17,216 bases of DNA from Phycisphaeraceae bacterium (GTDB lineage: Bacteria; Planctomycetota; Phycisphaerae; Phycisphaerales; Zrk34), in the NCBI GenBank assembly GCA_028281485.1, contig JANQJT010000004.1, positions 1 through 17,216 on the forward strand, given 5' to 3'. The position numbers were made by a program, and so were the translations under genes. The notes beneath the pieces are model-generated. The model saw nothing but the letters and a program-made list of their open reading frames with translations, had not been told where the DNA came from and ran no database searches. Positions 7,256 to 13,814 of the stretch are shown piece after piece (the stretch's first letter is position 1; each line of letters begins with the position of its first letter).

Positions 7256-8590
7256 TCAGTCGCGATACGCGCCGTCGCCGAAGAGCGTCAGGCGGATCAT
7301 GCGGGTGATGTCCGTGTTGTCGAACGAGCCGCGCACGTGTTCGCTGTTCATCCCGTCGGCCCGGACGAGGATGCCGCCCGCGCCGTCGGAGTTCGTCGCC
7401 CAGACGATCGAGAACTTGAACACGCGTCCCGTCTTGTCCGGCTTGGCGGTGAACGGGGCGGTGCCCGTGCCGTCGATCCCGTCGACAGGCGAGCCGTTCT
7501 TCTCGGTCGGGCCGAGCTTTTCGGGCGGCTGCTTGAAGTCCTCGCCCTCGTGGGTGTGCAGCAGGCCGCCGGCGTTGGAGTCCGCCGCGATGATCACCAG
7601 CGTCGCGGGATGGTCTGCGATGTACTTCTGCGTCACGCCGACCATGGCGTCCGCCCGACGCATCGCCTCCAGCGTGCCCGGTGCGTTGTTGAAGTTGGAG
7701 AAGTTATCCGTCCCCTCCTCTTCGACGACCAGCAGGAACCGCTCGTCCTTGGCGTCCAACACGCGGATCGCCGCCTCGGTCATCTCCGCGATCGTCGGCG
7801 CCGCCGGATCGTAAGGCGGCAGCCCTTTAGCTCGCAGGTTTTCTTCGGTCTGGTGGTTATAAGTGTCGCCCCAGGCGAACAGGCCCAGCACCTTGTCGGT
7901 GTCGGTTGGCAGATTGAGCAACTCGTCACGCGTGTAGATCACGGTGTAGCCGTTCCGCTTGGCCAACTCGATCAGGTTCAGGTCGTCTTCACGCACGCCC
8001 TTGCCGTGGTGGCCCTGCACGCCGGCTGGCAGGAAGAACTTCTCACCGCCGCCGAACATCACGTCCGCGCCACTGGTGACCAGCTGGCGGGCGATCTCGT
8101 CGTGCATGCTCCTCTTGGGGACGGCCGTCAGGAAGCAGGCCGTGCCCGGCTCGGTGCTGATGCCGGAATTGACCACGCCCACCGGCAGGCCCGCACGCAT
8201 CGCCTGGTACATCACGCTGGCGGGCTCGCCTTGTGCGTTGAGGATCGGGTTGTCGCCGTCGGTCCCGAACGAGCGGCGGGGCGTCTTCACGCCGTACGCG
8301 TGGAGCGTGGCCCCCGCGTTCGACGTCACGGCCAGCGCGTCCTCCGCGTGCTCCCGGTACACGGCGATCGCCGGAAGCCGGTCCCAGTTCAACTCACCGT
8401 CCGGCCCGACGTGCCACACACGCAGCGCCGCCCAGTGGGCCGCGCTCGCTCCATCGGGGTGCAGGAAGATCACACTGCCGGTCTTCGGCGCTTCAGAGAA
8501 ATCAAACAGCTTCTCCGTGCAGCCGGTCACAACGGTCAGCATCATCACCAGGCCCAGCAAGTCGCGTGGGGTAAACGAGAGGGTTTTCAT
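7256..8590 (-). CDS. Alkaline phosphatase-like lipoprotein with altered metal site
   Basis: A 444-residue PhoA-superfamily protein. The N-terminus ends in lipobox VTGC (Cys24), so it should be membrane-anchored outside the cytoplasm. D46 (HPDGAS), nucleophile S90 (VTSNAGAT...GVKT), E290 and D295 (VVEEEGTD) and D337 (IIAAD) match PhoA positions D51, S102, E322, D327 and D369. The three zinc-binding His of E. coli PhoA are replaced: N299 for H331, S338 for H370, D402 for H412. PhoA D101 is a Thr here. The C-terminal FDNTDITRMIRLTL matches the family. It may be a phosphatase with another metal set, a phosphodiesterase-like variant, or inactive. The start is firm: GAGGAG lies 7 bases before the ATG. 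The gene begins 94 bases after tRNA-His, behind that gene's terminator. Confidence 0.8.
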   Translation of the reverse strand: MKTLSFTPRDLLGLVMMLTVVTGCTEKLFDFSEAPKTGSVIFLHPDGASAAHWAALRVWHVGPDGELNWDRLPAIAVYREHAEDALAVTSNAGATLHAYGVKTPRRSFGTDGDNPILNAQGEPASVMYQAMRAGLPVGVVNSGISTEPGTACFLTAVPKRSMHDEIARQLVTSGADVMFGGGEKFFLPAGVQGHHGKGVREDDLNLIELAKRNGYTVIYTRDELLNLPTDTDKVLGLFAWGDTYNHQTEENLRAKGLPPYDPAAPTIAEMTEAAIRVLDAKDERFLLVVEEEGTDNFSNFNNAPGTLEAMRRADAMVGVTQKYIADHPATLVIIAADSNAGGLLHTHEGEDFKQPPEKLGPTEKNGSPVDGIDGTGTAPFTAKPDKTGRVFKFSIVWATNSDGAGGILVRADGMNSEHVRGSFDNTDITRMIRLTLFGDGAYRD

Positions 8591-8637
8591 GGCTTAACTC
8601 CTCGCAGGGGATTGGTTCAAGGGGCCCGCACCATACC

Positions 8638-8668
8638 AAAACAGACCGACGGGATGCGTCGGCCTGTT
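8638..8668 (-). terminator. Intrinsic terminator of the tRNA-His transcript
   Basis: On the minus strand a 12-bp stem (8668-8657 with 8651-8640) closes a 5-base loop and runs into a T run over 8641-8638. One pair is a G-U wobble on this strand but would be an A-C mismatch on the other, so it is built for minus-strand RNA. It begins 16 bases after the tRNA 3' end. Confidence 0.75.
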
Positions 8669-8684
8669 CAAGGAATTGATTAAG

Positions 8685-8759
8685 GGTGGCTGAGGGGATT
8701 CGAACCCCCGACCCCCTGGACCACAACCAGGTGCTCTGACCAACTGAGCTACAGCCACC
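8685..8759 (-). tRNA. tRNA-His (GTG anticodon)
   Basis: The 75-base cloverleaf runs from 8759 down to 8685. The acceptor arm is GTGGCTG with CAGCCAC. The extra 5' G at -1 (8759), unique to histidine tRNA, faces C73 (8685). The D arm is GCTC/GAGC, the anticodon stem CCTGG/CCAGG with loop TTGTGGT, and the anticodon GTG sits at 8724-8722. The T arm is GGGGG/CCCCT with loop TTCGAAT. The CCA tail is not encoded (CTT follows), so it must be added after transcription. The gene stands alone with its own promoter and terminator. Confidence 0.97.
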
Positions 8760-8774
8760 ACGGGTAAGCGACGT

Positions 8775-8804
8775 ACTGTAGCTCGGGAGACGAGAGACTG
8801 TCAA
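8775..8804 (-). promoter_or_regulatory. Sigma-70-type promoter of tRNA-His
   Basis: On the minus strand a perfect -35 TTGACA (8804-8799) and a -10 TACAGT (8780-8775) are 18 bases apart. The predicted start, near 8767, lies about 8 bases before the mature tRNA, as expected for a tRNA promoter. Confidence 0.75.
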
Positions 8805-8826
8805 TCCTGCCGCCATCTTCTAGAAT
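8798..8826 (+). promoter_or_regulatory. Possible promoter of the FHA-kinase gene
   Basis: TAGAAT (8821-8826, five of six matches to TATAAT) lies 17 bases after CTGTCA (8798-8803, four of six matches to TTGACA). The -35 overlaps the -35 of the divergent tRNA-His promoter. The expected start near 8833 leaves about 40 bases of leader before the GTG. Confidence 0.4.
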
Positions 8827-8873
8827 ATCGAATCTCGACGATAGCCGTTCGGCGAAATGGAAGGCGGTCTGAC

Positions 8874-10502
8874 GTGCTCATTCTCACGGTTCTGCAGGGT
8901 CCCGATCAGGGCAGGCGATTCGAACTACCCGACCACGAACCCCAGCTCATCGGTCGCTCCAGCGAGGCGCTGCCCCTGACGGACATGACCATCAGCCGAC
9001 GCCACGCCGAGCTTATCCCCGACGACGGCCAGTGGTACATCAACGACCTGCAAAGCGCCAACGGCACCTTCGTCAACGGCGTCCGTGTCACCGGCGTCAC
9101 CCTCCTGCGCACCGGCGACCAGCTCCGCACCGGCTCGACCCTCTTCCAGTACGGCCGCGAGAAGACCTTCCGCGACCACCCCGTCCGCGTTCTCCAGCCC
9201 GGCCGCATGGACGCCGCCGTCGAGAAAACCGTCCCCAGCAACGACGACTCGGTCATCATGGCCGTGCCCGAGCCCACCGCCGAGGCCGCCCACCAGCTGT
9301 CGGTCATCTACCAGCTCATGCAGCTGGTCGGCTCCAATTTCGATCGCGCCATCCTCCTCGAGCGCGTGATGGACCTCATCTTCGAGCACTTCGAGGTCGA
9401 CCGCGGCTTCATCCTCCAGCAGGACACCCCCGATCAGCGCCCCGAGCCCGTCGTCGTCCGCTACCGCACCGAGCCGCGCAGCACCGAAGAAAAGGACATC
9501 ATGGTCAGCCGCACCATCGTTCAACACGTCATGCGACAGCGCGAGGGCGTGCTCAGCTCCAACGCCATGACCGACCACCGCTTCAGCTCCGGCGAATCCG
9601 TCCAGGCCTACGGCATCCGCTCGGCCATGTGCGTGCCCATCCAGTTCCAGGACCAGCTCTACGGCGTCATCCACGTCGACAGCCAGGTCGCCAACTACAC
9701 CTACACCGAAGACCAGCTCCGCCTGATGACCGCCATCGGGGCACAGGCCGGCATGGCGCTGGCCAACGCCGACCTCTACCAGTCCGGCCTGCACAACGCA
9801 CGCCTCGCCGCCGTCGGCGAGACCGTCGCCAACCTCTCCCACTCCATCCGCAACATCCTCCAGGGCATGCGCGGCGGGGCGGAGGTCGTCGAGCTGGGCC
9901 TGCGACGCGACGACATGAAGGTCCTGCGCAACGGCTGGGACATCCTCTCCCGCAACCTCGACCGCATCTACGAGCTGACCATGAACATGCTCGCCTACTC
10001 CAAGCAGCGCAAGCCCGAGTTCCAGATGGTCTCCATGCCCGCGCTGTTCCGCGAGATCATCGACCTGTGTCAGCCGCAGTGCGACAAGCGTGAGCTCGCC
10101 CTGATCAGCGAGATCGACGACAACATGCCGCCCATCCCCGCCGACCCCGCCGGCCTCCACCAGGCCATCATCAACCTCGTCAACAACGCCATCGACGCCG
10201 TCGAACCCGGCACCGGCGCCGTCACCCTCCGTTGCCAGTACATGCCCATCGAGCAGATCGCCACCATCACCGTCTCCGACAACGGCCACGGCATCGAGGC
10301 CGACGACGAACGCCTCATCTTCCAGCCTTTCTATTCCACCAAGGGGCAGCGCGGCACCGGTCTGGGCCTGGCCGTAACGCGCAAGATCGTCGACGAGCAC
10401 GGCGGACGCATCGCGCTGGAGACCGGGCCCGACGAGGGCACGACGTTTACCATCGAGCTCTCCACACAGCACGCCGCCGACCCCAGTGAAACCACCACGT
10501 AA
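8874..10502 (+). CDS. Soluble FHA-GAF sensor histidine kinase
   Basis: A 542-residue cytoplasmic kinase without membrane segments. Residues 1-95 are an FHA domain that by family binds phosphothreonine peptides; G27-R28, S41, H44 and NGTFVNG (63-69) are the usual contact motifs. Residues about 140-305 are a GAF domain (VDRGFILQ, AMCVPIQ, GVIHVDS), a small-ligand or signal sensor. Residues about 310-385 hold the dimerisation helix with phospho-acceptor H323 in NLSHSIRNIL. Residues 395-530 are the HATPase with N box NLVNNAIDAV, G1 DNGHGI and G2 GTGLGLAV. No receiver domain or response regulator is encoded nearby. The start is GTG at 8874: no in-frame ATG precedes it and the FHA fold begins at once. 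The FHA domain suggests input from Ser/Thr kinase signalling. The gene ends 18 bases from the convergent nrdR stop. Confidence 0.92.
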   Translation: MLILTVLQGPDQGRRFELPDHEPQLIGRSSEALPLTDMTISRRHAELIPDDGQWYINDLQSANGTFVNGVRVTGVTLLRTGDQLRTGSTLFQYGREKTFRDHPVRVLQPGRMDAAVEKTVPSNDDSVIMAVPEPTAEAAHQLSVIYQLMQLVGSNFDRAILLERVMDLIFEHFEVDRGFILQQDTPDQRPEPVVVRYRTEPRSTEEKDIMVSRTIVQHVMRQREGVLSSNAMTDHRFSSGESVQAYGIRSAMCVPIQFQDQLYGVIHVDSQVANYTYTEDQLRLMTAIGAQAGMALANADLYQSGLHNARLAAVGETVANLSHSIRNILQGMRGGAEVVELGLRRDDMKVLRNGWDILSRNLDRIYELTMNMLAYSKQRKPEFQMVSMPALFREIIDLCQPQCDKRELALISEIDDNMPPIPADPAGLHQAIINLVNNAIDAVEPGTGAVTLRCQYMPIEQIATITVSDNGHGIEADDERLIFQPFYSTKGQRGTGLGLAVTRKIVDEHGGRIALETGPDEGTTFTIELSTQHAADPSETTT

Positions 10503-10520
10503 TCCCGTTGCCCCGGATCG

Positions 10521-11009
10521 TTAGAAGAGCTTGCCCTGGTCGGGGAACTCCTTGGGCCGACTCATCACGTCGCGCACCTCTTTGAGCACGTCGTCGATGT
10601 CGGAGAACTGCTTGTAGATGCTGGCGAATCGCACGTACGCTACGCGGTCCAGCCGGCCCAGCCGCTCGCAGACGATCTCGCCGATGTCCTGCGTCTGCAC
10701 CTCGCGGTCGAACCGCTTGTGCAGCTCTTCCTCGATGCTGTCAACCACGGCCTGCACCTGGTCGGCGGAGACCGGTCGCTTGTAACACGCCTGCTCGATG
10801 CCGCGCACCAGCTTCGGGCGCGTGTAGGGCATCCGCGAGCCGTCCCGCTTGATCACGGTCAGCTTGATCGTCTCCTCCACACGCTCGTACGTGGTGAATC
10901 GGCGTCCGCAGGCGTTGCACTGACGCCGACGTCGGATCGCCCGGCCGTCCTCGCTGCTGCGGGAGTCGATCACCTTGTCGTCGTCGGCGTTACAGAAAGG
11001 ACACTGCAT
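10521..11009 (-). CDS. nrdR: Transcriptional repressor NrdR
   Basis: NrdR represses ribonucleotide reductase genes when its ATP cone senses high dATP/ATP. The protein is 162 residues, close to the normal 150-160. The N-terminal zinc ribbon uses C3-C6 (CPFC) and C31-C34 (CNAC), followed by GRRFTTYERVE. The ATP cone spans about residues 49-139, beginning IKLTVIKRDGSRMPY and including YVRFASIYKQFSDI. I chose the ATG at 11009 because the zinc ribbon starts there and AGGAA lies about 7 bases upstream; the 20 residues further up are not conserved. No ribonucleotide reductase gene is in the window and I see no clear NrdR box upstream. A perfect GC-rich palindrome lies 19 bases before the start. Confidence 0.96.
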   Translation of the reverse strand: MQCPFCNADDDKVIDSRSSEDGRAIRRRRQCNACGRRFTTYERVEETIKLTVIKRDGSRMPYTRPKLVRGIEQACYKRPVSADQVQAVVDSIEEELHKRFDREVQTQDIGEIVCERLGRLDRVAYVRFASIYKQFSDIDDVLKEVRDVMSRPKEFPDQGKLF

Positions 11010-11028
11010 CGGATGTTCCTGTCGGCGC

Positions 11029-11043
11029 CGCGCACTGTGCGCG
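11029..11043. repeat. Perfect 7-bp inverted repeat upstream of nrdR
   Basis: CGCGCAC, a single T, then GTGCGCG. It lies 19 bases before the nrdR start and about 45 bases behind the thrS -35. It could be an operator or an RNA hairpin in the nrdR leader. It does not resemble the AT-rich NrdR box. Short GC palindromes also arise by chance in DNA this GC-rich. Confidence 0.4.
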
Positions 11044-11088
11044 ACGCGCTGGCCCCATCTTATCGGCACGCCCGCTCAAAGCCAGCGC

Positions 11089-11116
11089 TTGACTTTACCT
11101 CCAGCGCGTGTACGTT
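11089..11116 (+). promoter_or_regulatory. Probable promoter of the thrS leader transcript
   Basis: TTGACT (11089-11094, five of six matches) and TACGTT (11111-11116, three of six matches) are 16 bases apart. A start near 11123 would give a leader of about 210 bases before thrS, with the Thr-rich peptide beginning about 40-50 bases in. Confidence 0.45.
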
Positions 11117-11173
11117 TTGGCCGATACCAACGCCTCCGGGCCGTTGAATCAGAGGTTTCAAACCGTGCAACGC

Positions 11174-11242
11174 ATGAACACCACCACGACCACCACTACC
11201 CAGACCACGACGACCCCGTCGCGGCAGGCGGTCGGCGCGTGA
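11174..11242 (+). CDS. Threonine-rich attenuator leader peptide of thrS
   Basis: A 22-codon ORF: Met-Asn, seven Thr codons in a row (11180-11200), one Gln, four more Thr codons (11204-11215), then Pro-Ser-Arg-Gln-Ala-Val-Gly-Ala and TGA at 11240-11242. Half of all codons are Thr: seven ACC, three ACG and one ACT. Translation may start at the ATG at 11174 or at an in-frame GTG at 11165, which has AGAGG 9 bases upstream; the ATG has no close ribosome site. The ORF sits between a likely promoter and an intrinsic terminator upstream of the threonyl-tRNA synthetase gene. By analogy with amino acid leader peptides such as ThrL and PheM, ribosome stalling at the Thr run when charged tRNA-Thr is scarce should prevent termination. 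Expression is inferred; ORF and context are read directly. Confidence 0.82.
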   Translation: MNTTTTTTTQTTTTPSRQAVGA

Positions 11243-11281
11243 ATCCAGCGAAAGCGTAAGGAAAATCACACACCGGCCGCC
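11227..11281 (+). promoter_or_regulatory. Predicted antiterminator stem of the thrS attenuator
   Basis: GGCGGTCGG (11227-11235) can pair with CCGGCCGCC (11273-11281) over 9 consecutive pairs including one U-G, with a 37-base loop. The 3' arm overlaps six bases of the terminator 5' arm, so the two structures exclude each other. The 5' arm lies only 5 bases before the leader stop codon, where a terminating ribosome would cover it. Part of it (11230-11234) can instead pair with CGACC in the last Thr codons (11211-11215), as the 1:2 stem of a classic attenuator. Confidence 0.68.
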
Positions 11282-11302
11282 CCCACGGGCGGCTTTTTCT
11301 TT
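11276..11302 (+). terminator. Attenuator terminator upstream of thrS
   Basis: GCCGCCC (11276-11282) and GGGCGGC (11287-11293) form a perfect 7-bp all-GC stem with loop CCAC, followed by TTTTTCTTT (11294-11302). It lies after the leader stop codon and 29 bases before the thrS start, so thrS can be transcribed from upstream only by readthrough. Confidence 0.85.
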
Positions 11303-11331
11303 GTACCATTTTGGCCTCAGGAGCCATTGCC

Positions 11332-13320
11332 ATGACCATCACCCTGCCCGACGGCAGCACCAAGCAGTTCGATCAACCCGTCAGCGCCTACCAGGTCGCC
11401 GAGTCCATCGGCGCGCGCCTCGCCAAGGCCGCCATCGGCGCCAAGGCCAACGGACAGGTCGTCGACCTCCACGAAACCCTCCCCGGTGACTGCCGGCTCA
11501 GCATCGTCACCGCCAAGGATGACGACGCCGACGCCCTCTACCTCATCCGCCACTCCACCGCCCACGTCATGGCCGAGGCCATCCAGCGCATCTGGCCCGA
11601 CACCAAACTCGTCTACGGCCCGCCCGTCGACAACGGCTTCTACTACGACGTCGAACTCGACACCCCCATCAGCGTTGACGACTTCGAACGCATCGAAAAA
11701 GAGATGGCCGACATCATCGCCGAAGACCGCCCGTTCACCCGCTACGAGCTGTCAGCCGACGAAGGCATGGCCAAGCTCCAGTCCGAGGGCAGCGTCTACA
11801 AGATCGACAACGCCCAGCGCGCCCTCGAAGCCGACCCCGACGCCACGCTCAGCTGGTACGCCACCGGCGAACCGGACAAGAACTGGGAAGACCTCTGCCG
11901 CGGGCCTCACGTACCGAGCACCGGTCGCATCGGCGCGTTCAAGCTCATGTCCGTCGCCGCCAGCCACTGGAAGGGCGACACCGCCGCCGCCGCGCTGCAG
12001 CGCATCTACGGCACCGCGTTTGCCAACAAGAAAGCCCTCGACCAACACCTCGAACAACTCGAACAGGCCCGCCAGCGCGACCACCGCGTCATCGGTCAGA
12101 AGCTCGGGCTATTCACCATCGACGAGAAAGCCGGGCCCGGCATGGTCCTCTGGAAGCCCGCCGGCGGCATGGTTCGCAACCTGCTCGAAGAGTTCCTCAA
12201 GGCAAAGCTCTTCAACGTCGGTTATGACATCGTCTACACCCCCCACATCGGCAAGATCGATCTCTACAAGACCTCCGGCCACTACCCCTACTACGCCGAG
12301 AGCCAGTTCCCCACCATCAAGATGTCCGAGCACGCCAGCGGCGGCGAGGACGAATACCTCCTGCGCCCCATGAACTGTCCGCACCACTGCCTCATCTACG
12401 CCTCCGAACCCCACAGCTACCGTGACCTGCCCATCCGCCTCGCCGAGTTCGGCACCGTCTACCGCTTCGAGCAGTCCGGCGAGCTCAGCGGCATGACCCG
12501 CGTCCGCGGCTTCACCCAGGACGACGCCCACATCTTCTGTACCCCCGAGCAGGTCAAGCAAGAGTTCCGCGAAACCATCGAGCTCGTCCAGTTCGTCTTC
12601 AACACCTTCGGGTTTGAAGACGTGAACATCTCTCTGTCGATCCGTGGCGAGAAGAAGGACAAGTACGTCGGTGACCCCGCCGGCTGGGACCAGGCCGAGC
12701 AGCAGCTCCGCGAGGTGCTCGACGAGATGGGCATCGACTTCGAGGTCTGCCCCGGCGAGGCCGCGTTCTACGGGCCGAAGGTCGACTTCATGGTCCGCGA
12801 CGTGATCGGCCGCTCTTGGCAGCTCGGCACGGTGCAACTGGACTACAACCTGCCCGAGCGCTTCGAGCTCGAATACATCGGTTCCGACAACGCCGCCCAC
12901 CGGCCCGTCATGATCCACCGCGCGCCGTTCGGCTCGCTGGAACGCTTCATGGCCATCCTCATCGAACACTTCGCCGGCGCCTTCCCCCTCTGGCTCGCCC
13001 CCGAGCAGGTGCGCGTGCTGCCGATCAGCGACAAGTTCGCCGACTACGCTCAAAGCGTATACGACGCCTGCAAGGCCGCGGGCCTGCGCGTCACGATGGA
13101 CAACTCCTCCGAACGCGTCAACGCCAAGATCCGCGTCGCCCAGGAGATGAAGATCCCGTACATGCTGGTGGTGGGGGGGCGTGACGCCGAGGCCGGCACC
13201 GTCTCCGTCCGCGCCCGCGAGGCCGACCGCGGCGACTTGGGCGCACTGCCCCTCGAAGACTTCATCACCAAGGCCAAACGCGAGGTCGAGACCAACGGCG
13301 CAGAACAGGTCACCGCATGA
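11332..13320 (+). CDS. thrS: Threonine-tRNA ligase
   Basis: Charges tRNA-Thr with threonine in the cytoplasm. The 662-residue protein is full-length (E. coli 642). Domains in order: TGS (1-62); the editing domain that clears Ser-tRNA-Thr, with H74 and H78 (HSTAH), C189 and H193 (CRGPH); a class II catalytic core (about 255-545) with zinc ligands C349 (MNCPHH), H400 (DDAHIF) and H529 (IHRAPFGSLERF) and motif 2 around TRVRGFTQDD; and an anticodon-binding domain (550-655). I chose the ATG at 11332, which has AGGAG 8 bases upstream; an in-frame ATG at 11311 lies just past the terminator T run. The leader ORF and terminator upstream point to attenuation by threonyl-tRNA supply. The stop overlaps the start of the MGMT-type gene by 4 bases (ATGA). 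Confidence 0.98.
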   Translation: MTITLPDGSTKQFDQPVSAYQVAESIGARLAKAAIGAKANGQVVDLHETLPGDCRLSIVTAKDDDADALYLIRHSTAHVMAEAIQRIWPDTKLVYGPPVDNGFYYDVELDTPISVDDFERIEKEMADIIAEDRPFTRYELSADEGMAKLQSEGSVYKIDNAQRALEADPDATLSWYATGEPDKNWEDLCRGPHVPSTGRIGAFKLMSVAASHWKGDTAAAALQRIYGTAFANKKALDQHLEQLEQARQRDHRVIGQKLGLFTIDEKAGPGMVLWKPAGGMVRNLLEEFLKAKLFNVGYDIVYTPHIGKIDLYKTSGHYPYYAESQFPTIKMSEHASGGEDEYLLRPMNCPHHCLIYASEPHSYRDLPIRLAEFGTVYRFEQSGELSGMTRVRGFTQDDAHIFCTPEQVKQEFRETIELVQFVFNTFGFEDVNISLSIRGEKKDKYVGDPAGWDQAEQQLREVLDEMGIDFEVCPGEAAFYGPKVDFMVRDVIGRSWQLGTVQLDYNLPERFELEYIGSDNAAHRPVMIHRAPFGSLERFMAILIEHFAGAFPLWLAPEQVRVLPISDKFADYAQSVYDACKAAGLRVTMDNSSERVNAKIRVAQEMKIPYMLVVGGRDAEAGTVSVRAREADRGDLGALPLEDFITKAKREVETNGAEQVTA

Positions 13321-13667
13321 ATAACATTCCTCCCGACATCCTCGCCGGTCGCGTTACCGATGACATGACCTTCGCCGACAAGGCTCGCGCGATCTGCGCC
13401 CCCCTCCCGCGCGGCAGCATCGCCACCTACGGCCAGATCGCCACCGCCCTCGGCAATCCCCACGCCGCGCGCGCCGTCGGCCGCGCCATGGTCACCAACC
13501 CCTACGCGCCCGACGTGCCCTGTCACCGCGTCGTCGGTTCCGACGGCAAGCTCACCGGCTACGGCGGCAAAAACGGCACCGACCAGAAATCCCAGATGCT
13601 CATCGACGAGGGCGTCGTCGTCACCGAGGGCATCGCCGATCTGACCCGCGTCTGCGACCTGGACTGA
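13317..13667 (+). CDS. Minimal MGMT-type DNA alkyltransferase domain protein
   Basis: A 116-residue protein that is only the C-terminal DNA-binding/active-site domain of O6-alkylguanine-DNA alkyltransferases, whose full forms are about 160-180 residues. The acceptor C69 is present in VPCHRVVGSDGKLTGYGG. R52 in ARAVGRAM corresponds to the Arg finger that flips the base, and RGSIATYGQIA is the helix-turn-helix region. Alkyltransferase-like proteins have Trp in place of Cys, so the intact PCHR argues for a working suicide methyltransferase, though the missing N-terminal domain leaves this open. The ATG overlaps the thrS stop (ATGA), so translation is probably coupled and the gene would share thrS attenuation. 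Confidence 0.88.
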   Translation: MNNIPPDILAGRVTDDMTFADKARAICAPLPRGSIATYGQIATALGNPHAARAVGRAMVTNPYAPDVPCHRVVGSDGKLTGYGGKNGTDQKSQMLIDEGVVVTEGIADLTRVCDLD

Positions 13668-13726
13668 CCGTCGCAAGTCAAACCGAATCGTAACCGCTTC
13701 AAACGGCCGCAACGCCGGCGCATTTC

Positions 13727-13754
13727 TTGCGTCTACACAGTGAACACTTACAAT
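13727..13754 (+). promoter_or_regulatory. Probable promoter of the large secreted protein gene
   Basis: TTGCGT (13727-13732, three of six matches) and TACAAT (13749-13754, five of six matches) are 16 bases apart. A start near 13761 would leave a leader of about 54 bases. No strong terminator separates it from the gene before. Confidence 0.5.
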
Positions 13755-13814
13755 TCAGGACTCGGTTTCGTGTTCCGTTGGGCCGACTATTTTAATTCAG
13801 GGAAAGGTACGATC

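Noticed and set aside
8925..10472. Long open frame antisense to the kinase gene
   Set aside because: It is a low-complexity Val/Asp/Gly-rich mirror of the GC-rich kinase codons with no domain signature; the same holds for other long antisense frames over thrS and the secreted-protein gene.
11174..11215. The ACC/ACG repeat before thrS as mere simple-sequence repeat
   Set aside because: The repeat is interrupted by in-frame CAG, has a start and stop in frame, and is followed by an intrinsic terminator and a thrS gene. Coincidence with threonine biology is too specific to call it plain repeat.
11010..11331. T-box riboswitch before thrS
   Set aside because: No T-box sequence (AGGGTGGNACCGCG-like) is present; the leader has a coding Thr run instead.
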